NCBI RefSeq assembly: GCF_030411995.1
Contig: NZ_JASNRC010000001.1
Location: 504,231-568,230 of the forward strand
Direction of reading: 5' to 3'
DNA from: Massilia sp. YIM B02769
Lineage (GTDB): Bacteria; Pseudomonadota; Gammaproteobacteria; Burkholderiales; Burkholderiaceae_D
DNA length: 64,000 bases
The translations under genes were made by a program, and so were the position numbers. Below the pieces are notes generated by a model. The model was not told where the DNA came from. It saw only the letters and a list, made by a program, of their open reading frames with translations, and searched no databases. The first letter of the stretch is position 1, and every line of letters begins with the position of its first letter. Shown here piece after piece: positions 8,050 through 16,340 of the stretch.

Positions 8050-9528
8050 ATGGGTAACAAAGCGAAAAGCGCGGGGCTGGTCGGCCTGGGACTGGTGGCC
8101 GGTGTGGCCCTCACGGTGCAGGTCTCGGCCTGGGCCCAGAAAGGCGAGGGCAGTCCGCTGCCGCTGGAAGAACTGCGCCAGCTGGCCGACGTGTACGGCC
8201 TGATCAAGAGCGACTACGTGGTGCCGGTCGAGGACAAGAAGCTCTTGTCCGAAGCCATCTCCGGCATGGTCGCCTCGCTCGACCCGCACTCGGTCTACCT
8301 CGACCAGAAGGCCTACCGCGAGATGCGCGAAAGCGTGCAGGGCAAGTTCGTCGGCGTCGGCATCGAAGTGGCCGCCGAAGACGGCTACGTGAAGATCGTC
8401 TCGCCGATCGAGGATTCGCCGGCTTACCGCGCCGGCATCAAGGCGGGCGATTTGATCACCCGCATCGACAATACCCCGGTCAAGGGCTTGTCGATCGATG
8501 ACGCCGTGAAAAAGATGCGCGGCAAGCCCGGCACCAAGGTGACGCTCACCATCGCCCGCCGCGGCGACGACCGCCCCTGGGTGGTGCCCGTGATGCGCGA
8601 GGAAATCCGCGTCCAGAGCGTGAAGGCGAAGATGGTCGAGCCGGGCTACGCCTGGGTGCGCATCAGCCAGTTCCAGGAAGCCACGCTGGACGAATTGGCG
8701 AGCAAGACCGCGGCACTTTATAAGGACAATCCCGGCATCAAGGGCCTGGTGCTCGACTTGCGCAACGATCCGGGCGGCCTGCTGCCGGGCGCGATCGGCG
8801 TCTCGACCGCCTTCCTGCCGAAGGAAGAATTGATCGTCTCGACCAAGGGTCAATTGCCTGACTCGAACGCGTCCTTCTATGGCCGCCGCGAATTCTATGC
8901 GCCGCGCGGCGCCGATCCGCTGGCGAAGTTGCCGGCCGAATTGAAAACCGTGCCGATGGTGGTGCTGGTCAACGGCGGTTCGGCCTCGGCCTCGGAAATC
9001 GTCGCCGGCGCCCTGCAGGACTACAAGCGCGCCATCATCCTGGGCAGCCAGACCTTCGGCAAGGGTTCGGTACAGACCTTGCGTCCCTTGTCTGCCGACA
9101 CCGCGATCAAGCTGACCACGGCGCGCTACTACACGCCGAAGGGCCGGCCGATCCAGGCCACCGGCATCGTGCCCGATCTGGCGGTGGAAGAAACCGCCGA
9201 AGGCGACGGCCTGAACGCCCTGCGCGTGCGCGAAGCGGATTTGCAGCGCCACCTGACCGGCGAGAACGAAAAGCCGGATGCGAAGAAGGCGCGCGACGAA
9301 GCCGAGCAGCGTCAAAAGGCGCTGGCCGTGCTGAAGAACCGCCAGCCACTGGAACTGGGCGGCAAGGACGATTTCCAGCTGGCCCAGGCCTTGAATCACT
9401 TCAAGGGCTTGCCGGTGAAGACGGTCAAGGCGGAGGAGCAGGAGGCGAAGGAAGCAGCCTCGACCGAGCCGAAGGAATTGCCGGGCGCCGACACCAAGCC
9501 GCCGGAGATCAAAGGCGGCAAAAAGTAA
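8050..9528 (+). CDS. S41 C-terminal processing protease (CtpA/Prc family)
   Basis: The 492-residue product has an N-terminal hydrophobic segment (signal or anchor), a PDZ domain around residues 95-175, and the S41 catalytic core. The Ser/Lys dyad is Ser313 in GSASASE and Lys338 in FGKGSVQ, with the normal 25-residue spacing. The C-terminal 100 residues are charged and rich in Lys and Glu. These periplasmic enzymes trim or degrade envelope proteins at their C-termini, often murein-linked ones. The gene begins 8 nt after the EnvC-type gene, a common betaproteobacterial pairing that suggests joint roles in cell-wall remodelling. The 3' flank carries a BIME. Confidence 0.92.
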   Translation: MGNKAKSAGLVGLGLVAGVALTVQVSAWAQKGEGSPLPLEELRQLADVYGLIKSDYVVPVEDKKLLSEAISGMVASLDPHSVYLDQKAYREMRESVQGKFVGVGIEVAAEDGYVKIVSPIEDSPAYRAGIKAGDLITRIDNTPVKGLSIDDAVKKMRGKPGTKVTLTIARRGDDRPWVVPVMREEIRVQSVKAKMVEPGYAWVRISQFQEATLDELASKTAALYKDNPGIKGLVLDLRNDPGGLLPGAIGVSTAFLPKEELIVSTKGQLPDSNASFYGRREFYAPRGADPLAKLPAELKTVPMVVLVNGGSASASEIVAGALQDYKRAIILGSQTFGKGSVQTLRPLSADTAIKLTTARYYTPKGRPIQATGIVPDLAVEETAEGDGLNALRVREADLQRHLTGENEKPDAKKARDEAEQRQKALAVLKNRQPLELGGKDDFQLAQALNHFKGLPVKTVKAEEQEAKEAASTEPKELPGADTKPPEIKGGKK

Positions 9529-9565
9529 CGTCGTTCCGGCCACGTTATGGCCCGGAACGGTGACC

Positions 9566-9792
9566 GTACGGTGGGCACGGAGTGCCCACGCGGAACTCCG
9601 CATGGTTGGCGTGTGTGCTGGCCTGGCCAGATGATGATTGTCGACGTCTCGGAGGGAACAAATGCTACGTGTCCTCATCAGGACGCTCATCAACCTGTGC
9701 GTGTTATCACAAGCACGGTAGCCGCCGATGAAGCATCGTTCCGCGTGGGCACTTCGGTTAAGAGGCCTCCGGCCTCTTAACCCCCACCGTAC
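9566..9792. repeat. REP doublet (BIME-like element), copy 2
   Basis: This 227-bp unit fills the gap between the S41 protease and moeB genes. It begins GTACGGTGGG and ends CCCACCGTAC, so the ends pair perfectly even though they differ from the GTAGGG/CCCTAC of other copies. The left hairpin is GGTGGGCAC gga GTGCCCACGC. The right arm contains an extra stem GGTTAAGAGGCC/GGCCTCTTAACC. Read on the minus strand, the interior (GCGGAACGATGCTTCATC, later GAGCGTCCTGAT and ACACGTAGC) is clearly homologous to the plus-strand interior of the copy at 22124. No gene is seen in this stretch. Confidence 0.82.
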
Positions 9793-9834
9793 GGTTCAGG
9801 ATACCGGCCGCATCCAGCACTTGCAATCATCCCC

Positions 9835-10596
9835 ATGAACGACACCCAACTCCTGCGCTACTCGCGCCACATCCTGCTCGACGACATCGGCATCGAAGGC
9901 CAGGAACGCCTGCTGGCCGCGCACGCCCTCATCATCGGCGCCGGCGGCCTCGGCTCCCCGGCCGCCCTGTACCTGGCCGCCAGCGGCGTCGGCCGCATCA
10001 CCCTGGTCGACGACGACGAAGTCGACCTCACCAACCTGCAACGTCAAGTGATGCACACGACCGAGCGCATCGGCATGGCGAAGGTCGACTCGGGCCGCGC
10101 CGCCCTGCACGCCATCAACCCCGAGGTCGAGGTGACCGCGCTAAAGGAACGCGCCAACGCGGCACGCCTGCTGGAACTGGCCCGCGAAGCCACCGTCGTG
10201 CTCGACTGCAGCGACAACTTCGCCACCCGCCACGCCGTCAACCGCGCCTGCGTCGCCACCGGCACCCCGCTGGTCGCCGGCGCCGCCATCCGTTTCGACG
10301 GCCAGTTGTCGGTCTTCGACATGCGCGAGGAAAAGTGCCCCTGCTATGCCTGCGTCTTCCCCGAAGACAGTGGCTTCGAGGACGTTGCCTGCAGCACGAT
10401 GGGCGTCTTTGCGCCGCTGGTCGGCATCGTCGGCGCGATCCAGGCGGCCGAAGCGTTGAAACTCATCATGGGCGTGGGCCAGCCGCTGGCCGGCAGGCTG
10501 CTCATGCTCGATGGCCGCGCGATGGAGTGGACCAGCATCGGCGCCGCCCGCAATCCGGCCTGCCCAGTCTGCGCCCGGCGCGCCGTACACGTTTGA
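9835..10596 (+). CDS. moeB: MoeB/ThiF-family adenylyltransferase
   Basis: The 253-residue E1-like enzyme adenylates the C-terminal glycine of a small sulfur-carrier protein (MoaD or ThiS type) with ATP. It has the nucleotide-binding GAGGLGSPAALYLAASGVG, the arginine/asparagine motif DLTNLQRQ, the DCSDNFATR loop, and two CxxC-type zinc pairs (CPCYAC near residues 168-173 and CPVC near the C-terminus). A conserved Cys follows in VACSTMGVFAP. There is no rhodanese extension. Which carrier it serves cannot be told, because no moaD or thiS lies nearby; its place after the S41 protease gene is conserved in related betaproteobacteria. Confidence 0.88.
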   Translation: MNDTQLLRYSRHILLDDIGIEGQERLLAAHALIIGAGGLGSPAALYLAASGVGRITLVDDDEVDLTNLQRQVMHTTERIGMAKVDSGRAALHAINPEVEVTALKERANAARLLELAREATVVLDCSDNFATRHAVNRACVATGTPLVAGAAIRFDGQLSVFDMREEKCPCYACVFPEDSGFEDVACSTMGVFAPLVGIVGAIQAAEALKLIMGVGQPLAGRLLMLDGRAMEWTSIGAARNPACPVCARRAVHV

Positions 10597-10685
10597 GGTG
10601 CGCGCCCTGAAGCTCTGCAATACAATGCGTCACCCTGCCGGCGCACCGCGACACATTCACGATGGCCGCTGCCAGCAATCCGCCT

Positions 10686-10691
10686 TATACT
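10686..10691 (+). promoter_or_regulatory. Possible -10 box for the type II secretion operon
   Basis: TATACT lies 37 bases before the gspG start in the 132-bp gap after moeB. A convincing -35 hexamer at 17-bp spacing is not visible. It is the best candidate for the promoter of the long gsp operon, and it is weak. Confidence 0.25.
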
Positions 10692-10728
10692 AAGCCGATT
10701 GTTCCGATCCACTTATCCAAGATTGACT

Positions 10729-11181
10729 ATGCAGATCGTTTCGCACCGTGCAGTTGGCCGCCGTTTCGCGCGCGGCTTCACCCTCGTTGAAATCATGGTG
10801 GTCGTGGTCATCATCGGCATTCTCGGCGCCCTTGTGCTGCCGAAGGTGCTGGGCCGTACCGGCGAGTCGCGCGTGGTGGCCGCCAAGACCGACATCGCCA
10901 CCCTGATGCAGGCACTCAAGCTCTACAAGCTCGACAACCAGCGCTACCCGACCACCGAGCAGGGCCTGCAAGCCCTGACCACCAAGCCGACCTCGGGCCC
11001 ATCCGCCAACGGCTGGAAGGAAGGCGGCTACGTCGAGCGTCTGCCGAAAGATCCGTGGGGTAACCCCTACCAGTACCTGCAGCCAGGCCTGCATGGCGAA
11101 ATCGACGTGTTCTCGTTCGGCGGCGATGGCCAGGCCGGCGGCGAAGGCGAAGATGCCGACGTCGGTTCCTGGCAGCAGTAA
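10729..11181 (+). CDS. gspG: Type II secretion major pseudopilin GspG
   Basis: GspG polymerises into the periplasmic pseudopilus that pushes exoproteins through the secretin. The 150-residue precursor has the prepilin peptidase site G16/F17 (ARGFTLVEIM) with Glu21 at +5 and a hydrophobic helix behind it. It also has the GspG-specific features DNQRYPTTEQGLQAL and GYVERLPKDPWGNPYQY, and an acidic, calcium-site-like C-terminus. ATG 10729 was chosen over an upstream in-frame start because it gives a leader of normal length. It is the first gene of the gsp operon here; no prepilin peptidase gene is in the window, so GspO must be encoded elsewhere. Confidence 0.96.
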   Translation: MQIVSHRAVGRRFARGFTLVEIMVVVVIIGILGALVLPKVLGRTGESRVVAAKTDIATLMQALKLYKLDNQRYPTTEQGLQALTTKPTSGPSANGWKEGGYVERLPKDPWGNPYQYLQPGLHGEIDVFSFGGDGQAGGEGEDADVGSWQQ

Positions 11182-11190
11182 CGCTTGACC

Positions 11191-11730
11191 ATGGCTGCCG
11201 TCGCGGCGCCGCGCAGCAACACCGGCCGCAAGCGTCTTGCCGGCGCCGGCTTTACGCTGGTCGAAATCCTGGTCGTGATGGTCATCATCGGCATTACGCT
11301 GGGCATGGCGTCGCTCAACGCCATTCCCAGCCCGCGCCAGGATCTCGACAACGAGGCCAAGCGCCTGACCCTGCTGCTGCAGATCGCGCGCGACGAAGCC
11401 ATCGTGCGCAACCGCGAAGTGGCCTTCGAGGCCACGCCCGAGCGCTACCGCTTCATGGTGCGCAACGAAACCGGCTGGACCGCGATGAACCAGGACGACC
11501 TGCTGCGCGAACGGCCCTTCCGCAACGCACCGCTGCGCCTGCTGCTCGATCCGCCGATCGCCAACACCGGCAGCGCCAGCAATGATTTGTTGCGCATCAC
11601 CTTCGGGCGCGAACCCGTGCACAAGCCTTTCCGTCTAACCATCGCCAACGGCAATTACAGCGTGGCGATCCAGGCCGACGGCGTCGGCCACTTCACCGTC
11701 GTCGATCCTGGCAGCGAAGGCGCCCAATGA
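11191..11730 (+). CDS. gspH: Type II secretion minor pseudopilin GspH
   Basis: GspH is a minor pseudopilin near the pseudopilus tip. The product has 179 residues. The prepilin site is G20/F21 (GAGFTLVEIL) with Glu25 at +5, and the body has the GspH/FimT fold signature with LQIARDEAIVRNREVAFE. The ATG at 11191 is used; a TTG two codons earlier (11185) is possible. It follows gspG by nine bases and overlaps gspI by four (ATGA). Confidence 0.92.
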   Translation: MAAVAAPRSNTGRKRLAGAGFTLVEILVVMVIIGITLGMASLNAIPSPRQDLDNEAKRLTLLLQIARDEAIVRNREVAFEATPERYRFMVRNETGWTAMNQDDLLRERPFRNAPLRLLLDPPIANTGSASNDLLRITFGREPVHKPFRLTIANGNYSVAIQADGVGHFTVVDPGSEGAQ

Positions 11731-12101
11731 ACACCCGTCCTGACCGCGGCTTTACCCTGCTCGAAGTGCTGGTGGCGCTGGTCATCGTCGGCACCGCGCT
11801 CGGCGCCGGCCTGCGCGCCATCGGCAGCCTGGCCCAGAACAGCGCCGGCCTGCGCGCCTCGATGATGGCCACCTGGTCGGCCGAGAACCGCCTGGTGCAG
11901 ATCCGCCTGGGGCGCGAATTTCCCGATGTGGGCAAGCGCAGCTATGCCTGCGGGCAGGGCGACCTGCCGCTGATCTGCCACGAGGAGGTGCTGGTCAGCC
12001 CGAACCCGCAATTGCGCCGGGTTGAAGTCTCGGTGGTCGACGCCGCCAATCCGGAGCGGCGCATCCTGAAGCTGGTCCAGCTGGTCCTGAGGCCGCGATG
12101 A
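11727..12101 (+). CDS. gspI: Type II secretion minor pseudopilin GspI
   Basis: The 124-residue minor pseudopilin has its prepilin cleavage site at G8/F9 (DRGFTLLEVL) with Glu13 at +5. The globular part has the GspI pattern WSAENRLVQIRLG. GspI nucleates the tip complex with GspJ and GspK that starts pseudopilus assembly. Its start overlaps the gspH stop and its stop overlaps the gspJ start, each by four bases, which indicates coupled translation. Confidence 0.92.
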   Translation: MNTRPDRGFTLLEVLVALVIVGTALGAGLRAIGSLAQNSAGLRASMMATWSAENRLVQIRLGREFPDVGKRSYACGQGDLPLICHEEVLVSPNPQLRRVEVSVVDAANPERRILKLVQLVLRPR

Positions 12102-12718
12102 ACAGGCGCACGCGCGGCTTTACCCTGATCGAACTGCTGGTGGCGATCGGCATCCTGGCCATGGTGGCCGTGCTCGGCTGGCGCGGCCTGGACGGCATCG
12201 TGCGCGCCCGTACCTCGCTCACCGAGCAAATGGAAACCACGCGCGGCATGCAGCTGGCCTTTGCTCAGCTGCAAAGCGACTGCGAACACGCGGCCGACGC
12301 CAGCATCCTCGGGCGCCGTCCCTTCCTCCAGCAAAACGAGGGCCGCATCACCCTGGTGCGCACCGTCTTCAACGAAAACGAACCGGCGCGCCTGCAGGTG
12401 ATCGCCTACCGCCTGGTGAACAAGCAATTGCTGCGGCGCGAATCGATCGCCACCCGCGACCTGGCCCAGCTCGACGCGCTGTGGCAGGCGGCGATTACCG
12501 ACATGGACAGCACCCCGCCGGTCGTGCTGCAAGGCGGCATCGAAGGCATGGCGGTGCTGGTCTGGCAGAACGGCGCCTGGCGGCCCCAGGTGGAAACCAA
12601 TCCGCCGGCGCCGGTGACGAGCGCATCGGCCCTGGCCATCACCGGCTTGCAGGTGGTGCTGCGCACGCGCGGCTATCCGCAGCCGCTCACCAAATCCTTC
12701 CTGCTGGGGAGCATCTGA
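12098..12718 (+). CDS. gspJ: Type II secretion minor pseudopilin GspJ
   Basis: The 206-residue protein is a tip-complex pseudopilin. Prepilin cleavage is at G7/F8 (TRGFTLIELL) with Glu12 at +5, followed by the hydrophobic helix and ...GWRGLDGIVRARTSL, typical of GspJ. The C-terminal half contains the conserved ARLQVIAYRLV and LLRRE elements. It overlaps gspI by four bases and gspK by one. Confidence 0.92.
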   Translation: MNRRTRGFTLIELLVAIGILAMVAVLGWRGLDGIVRARTSLTEQMETTRGMQLAFAQLQSDCEHAADASILGRRPFLQQNEGRITLVRTVFNENEPARLQVIAYRLVNKQLLRRESIATRDLAQLDALWQAAITDMDSTPPVVLQGGIEGMAVLVWQNGAWRPQVETNPPAPVTSASALAITGLQVVLRTRGYPQPLTKSFLLGSI

Positions 12719-13827
12719 TGCGCCCTTATCGCCAGGCCTACCAGCGCGGCGTCGCCGTCATCACCGCCTTGCTGCTGACCACGCTCGCCATCACCATCGT
12801 GGCCAGCCTGTTCTGGCAGCAGCAGGTCGAGGTGCGCTCGATGGAAAACCAGCGCCTGAACTTGCAGACGCGCTGGATCCTGCGCGGCGCGCTCGACTGG
12901 TCGAGCCTGGTGCTGCGCCAGGACGCCATCGACCACCGCGACCATACCGCGCTGACCCACGTCTGGGCCACGCCCCTGGCCGAAACCCGGCTCGACCAGT
13001 ACATCGAGCGCGAGCGGGTCGAAGGCGAAGTATTCGATGCCAGCCTGTCCGGCAACATCATGGACGCCACCTCGCGTTACAATCTCACCAACTTGACGAG
13101 GAACGGCCGGATCGACCTGCAGCAAATGGGCATCCTGACGCGCCTGCTGACCAATTTGCAGATGAACCCGGCGCTGGCCAAGACCACGGCCAACCTGGTG
13201 GCGGCCGGAGCGCCAGTGGCGCTTGCCACCGGCACGGTCGACCCCATCACCGGGCAGGAAGTGGGCGACACCGTCGGCAAGCAGAGCGACCAGCCGACCC
13301 AGACCAACAATGCCGAAGACGGCGGCGAGGGCACGGGCGGTACCGACGATGGCGGCGGAACGACCTCCGGCGTGCCGGCGCAGACCCAGCCGGTTTCGCG
13401 CGAAGGCATCGGCACGCCGATCCGCTTCCTGGAAGTCGAGGATTTATTGGCAGTAAAAGGTTTTACGCCGGAGATGGTGGACAAGCTGCGCCCCTTCGTC
13501 ACGGTCTTGCCGGAGGCGACGCCGGTGAACGTGAACACCGCGCCGGCCGAAGTGCTGGCCGCGGTGATCCCGAATTTCTCGCTGTCGGAGGCGAATGCAC
13601 TGGTGCAGCGGCGCAAGAGCAGTCCCTGGCGCGACTTGCAGTATTTCATGACCGAGCTCGGCGGAAAGACGCCGGTGCCGGGTTCGATCAGTGTGCATAG
13701 CGACTATTTCATCGTGTCCAGCCGCATCCGGCTCGACCGTGGCGCCCTGAACGCCGAAGCGCTGATCAAGCGCGCCGCGTCCTTCGGGCCGGGCAGCATC
13801 ACGGTGGTCTGGGTGCGTCAAAATTAG
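12718..13827 (+). CDS. gspK: Type II secretion tip pseudopilin GspK
   Basis: GspK is the large minor pseudopilin that caps the pseudopilus. The 369-residue product has a prepilin-like leader RGVAVITALLLTT with cleavage after G11; the +5 residue is Thr rather than Glu, as is usual for GspK. Characteristic elements are the ALDWSSLVLRQD helix and the late helix-hairpin-helix-like segment VNVNTAPAEVLAAVIPN. Between them lies a Gly/Asp/Thr-rich low-complexity insertion at about residues 195-225 that other GspK proteins often lack. ATG 12718 overlaps the gspJ stop by one base. Confidence 0.93.
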   Translation: MRPYRQAYQRGVAVITALLLTTLAITIVASLFWQQQVEVRSMENQRLNLQTRWILRGALDWSSLVLRQDAIDHRDHTALTHVWATPLAETRLDQYIERERVEGEVFDASLSGNIMDATSRYNLTNLTRNGRIDLQQMGILTRLLTNLQMNPALAKTTANLVAAGAPVALATGTVDPITGQEVGDTVGKQSDQPTQTNNAEDGGEGTGGTDDGGGTTSGVPAQTQPVSREGIGTPIRFLEVEDLLAVKGFTPEMVDKLRPFVTVLPEATPVNVNTAPAEVLAAVIPNFSLSEANALVQRRKSSPWRDLQYFMTELGGKTPVPGSISVHSDYFIVSSRIRLDRGALNAEALIKRAASFGPGSITVVWVRQN

Positions 13828-13843
13828 AAGAAAGCGAGACGGT

Positions 13844-15052
13844 TTGACTACACTTTATATCCGGCATCCCGCGCGCGCCGAAGGCGAAGGCGCCGCCTGC
13901 CGCTTTGCCGTGGTGGGCGATGCCGGCGCCATCGAGCAGCAGGGCGAAGGCACGCTGCGCAATCTCACCGACCTGGTTGCCGCCAGCCGCCGCGTGGTGC
14001 TGCTGCTGGCCGGCGCCGACGTCAACCTGATTTCCGTGCAGGCCCCTCCGCTGTCCGGCAACAAGCTGCGCGCGGCGCTGCCCGGCCTGGTCGAGGAACA
14101 CATCCTCGGCGACCCGCTCGACTGCGTGCTGATGGCCGGCCCGCAGGCCGGCGACGGCACCCGTCCGGTGGCCGTGGTCCAGCGCGACTGGCTCGAGCCC
14201 CTGGTGCGCATCCTGCTGGGGCAGGGCGCGCGCGCCGTGGTGGCGCTGCCCGCCCAGCTGTGCCTGCCGTTGCAGCCGGGTGGCGTCAGCGCCGCGATCG
14301 GCGGCAACGAGCTGTTGCTGCGCACCAGCCAGTTCGGCGGCCTGGGCCTGGCGCTGGACGCGAATCCCGCCACCGCCCTGCAGACCGCGCGCGCCCTGGC
14401 CGGCGACGCCCCGCTTATCCTGTACGTGCCGCGCGAACAGCTGGGCGAATACGGCGTGCTGCTGGCCGAGGCCGGCCCCGGTGTCCAGCTCGAAGGCGAC
14501 GACTGGGCGCACTGGGTGAACGGCGCCAAGAGCACCGGATTCGACCTGGTTCCCGCCCTCGGCGCCGCCGGCGCCCGCCAGCGCGACTGGCGCCGCTGGC
14601 GCGTGCCGATCGCCCTGGCTTTCCTGGGCGTGGCGGTGAACCTGGCCGGCCTGAACATCGAATGGCTGCGCCTGCGCGGCGAATCGAACGCGGTGCGCCA
14701 GCAGATGACGCAAACCTACCGCTCGGTGTATCCGAACGAGCCGATTTCCGATCCGGTGGCGCAGATGCGCCTGCACATCAGCCGCGCCCAGGCCGGCAGC
14801 GGCCAGATCGGCGCCGACGAATTCCTGTACCTGGCCGGCGCCCTGGGCGACGCAACACGGGAAATGCCGCGCCCGCCCGGAATTACATCAATGGAGTACA
14901 AGGAACGAGCGCTGCACTTGCGCGTCAAACCGGAAACGGTCGACCCCGGCGCGCTGCAGCAGCTGCGCGCGTCCTTGTCCGCACGTAACCTGAGTATCGA
15001 AGAAACCGCGGCCGCCAACTGGACGGTGCGCAGCACAGGAGCCAAGCCATGA
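13844..15052 (+). CDS. gspL: Type II secretion inner-membrane protein GspL
   Basis: GspL links the cytoplasmic ATPase GspE to the inner-membrane platform. The 402-residue product has a cytoplasmic actin-like domain (LPGLVEEHILGDP, conserved in GspL), one membrane helix near residues 249-265, and a periplasmic ferredoxin-like domain. The start appears to be TTG 13844, preceded by a purine-rich stretch; no better ATG is in frame near the N-terminus. It overlaps gspM by four bases. Confidence 0.9.
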   Translation: MTTLYIRHPARAEGEGAACRFAVVGDAGAIEQQGEGTLRNLTDLVAASRRVVLLLAGADVNLISVQAPPLSGNKLRAALPGLVEEHILGDPLDCVLMAGPQAGDGTRPVAVVQRDWLEPLVRILLGQGARAVVALPAQLCLPLQPGGVSAAIGGNELLLRTSQFGGLGLALDANPATALQTARALAGDAPLILYVPREQLGEYGVLLAEAGPGVQLEGDDWAHWVNGAKSTGFDLVPALGAAGARQRDWRRWRVPIALAFLGVAVNLAGLNIEWLRLRGESNAVRQQMTQTYRSVYPNEPISDPVAQMRLHISRAQAGSGQIGADEFLYLAGALGDATREMPRPPGITSMEYKERALHLRVKPETVDPGALQQLRASLSARNLSIEETAAANWTVRSTGAKP

Positions 15053-15570
15053 GTCTGGGCAGCACAATCGGCGGGGTGCGCGAGCGCGCCCAGGCCTACT
15101 GGATCGCACGCACCGACCAGGAGCGGCGTTTCCTCACGGCCGGCTTTGGCGTCGTGGTCCTGGCCTTGCTCTACATGGTGCTGGTCGAACCGGCCGTCGA
15201 GGGCCGGGCCCAGCTCCAGCGTTCGCTGCCGGCCTTGCGCCAGCAGTCCGCCGAACTCGCCGGCATGGCCGAGCAGGCGCGCGGCCTGGCCGGGCAGGCC
15301 CCGGTGCCGGTCACGCCCATGACCCAGGAAACGCTGAACGCCAGCCTCGCGGCGCGCGGCATCAAGCCCGCTTCGCTCTCGCTCACCGGCGAGTACGCGC
15401 GCATGCAGGTCAACGCCACCTCGTTCGCCAACCTGCTGGTCTGGCTCGACGCCCAGCGCCGCGAAAACCGCATCGCCGTTCAGGAAGCAAGCTTCACCGC
15501 GCAAGATCCCGCCGGCCAGGTCGATGCCAGCCTGACCCTGCGCCAGGACACCGGGGCCGGTGCCCGATGA
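15049..15570 (+). CDS. gspM: Type II secretion inner-membrane protein GspM
   Basis: The 173-residue bitopic protein has a short cytoplasmic N-terminus, one helix (AGFGVVVLALLYMVLVEP) at about residues 31-48, and a periplasmic domain with a coiled-coil-like start. GspM binds GspL and stabilises the assembly platform. Identification combines size, topology and position between gspL and gspN. ATGA overlaps join it to both neighbours. Confidence 0.88.
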   Translation: MSLGSTIGGVRERAQAYWIARTDQERRFLTAGFGVVVLALLYMVLVEPAVEGRAQLQRSLPALRQQSAELAGMAEQARGLAGQAPVPVTPMTQETLNASLAARGIKPASLSLTGEYARMQVNATSFANLLVWLDAQRRENRIAVQEASFTAQDPAGQVDASLTLRQDTGAGAR

Positions 15571-16340
15571 GGCGTGTCCTGTTGTGGGGTGGCGTCGTTG
15601 CGCTTGCAGTGGCCCTGACGGTGCTGGTTTTCCTGCCCGCCAGCTGGCTCGGTAACATCGTCGAGCGCCAGACCGGCGGTCGTTTGACTCTGGGGGATGC
15701 CCAAGGTACGCTCTGGAACGGCTCAGCTTTCGTGGGCGGCGCGCCGGGTGCCGGCGGGGCGGTGACGCCGCTGTTGCCAGGGCGCTTCAGCTGGCGCCTG
15801 TCGCCGCTGGTGCTGTTCGGCCAGGTAAGCATGACGCTGGAAAATCCGCAGGCGCTGGCCCAGCCGGTATTGGTCGAGGGCAGCTGGAGTGCGTGGCAGG
15901 TGAGCGCCGGACAATTGTTGCTGCCGGCGGAAGGCCTGGCCGGGCTGGGTGCGCCGCTGAACACGCTGGCGCCCTCGGGGACGATCCGTTTGTCGTGGAA
16001 CAGGCTCGACCTGGTGCGCGAAGCGAACAATGTCAGGGTGACCGGACGCACCGTCCTGAGCATGGCCGACATGGGCTCGCGCATGGCGCCGATCCGGCCG
16101 CTGGGCAGCTACGAGATGGCGATGGACTGGCGTGGCCCGCAGGCCGACCTGGTGCTCACCACGGTACGTGGAGCGCTGCTGCTGTCGGGAACGGGACAAT
16201 TACAGAATGGGCGCCTGCGCTTTTCAGGGCAGGCGTCGGCCGCGGACGGCTACGAAGACACGCTGGGCAACATGCTGAACCTGCTCGGGCAGCGCCGCAT
16301 GGTGAACGGTAAAAACATAATCGCACTCGAGTTCAGATAA
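15567..16340 (+). CDS. gspN: Type II secretion protein GspN
   Basis: The 257-residue protein has an N-terminal membrane helix (VLLWGGVVALAVALTVLVFLP) and a periplasmic beta-rich body with the GspN feature GGRLTLGDAQGTLWNGSA. GspN is an accessory component absent from many systems; its exact role is unsettled. The end of the frame overlaps the gspD start by one base, so the two are translationally coupled. Confidence 0.87.
   Translation: MRRVLLWGGVVALAVALTVLVFLPASWLGNIVERQTGGRLTLGDAQGTLWNGSAFVGGAPGAGGAVTPLLPGRFSWRLSPLVLFGQVSMTLENPQALAQPVLVEGSWSAWQVSAGQLLLPAEGLAGLGAPLNTLAPSGTIRLSWNRLDLVREANNVRVTGRTVLSMADMGSRMAPIRPLGSYEMAMDWRGPQADLVLTTVRGALLLSGTGQLQNGRLRFSGQASAADGYEDTLGNMLNLLGQRRMVNGKNIIALEFR

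Noticed and set aside
8038..9693. 551-codon open frame antisense to the S41 protease gene
   Set aside because: Shadow frame rich in Gln, His and Arg; no plausible domain or start signal.
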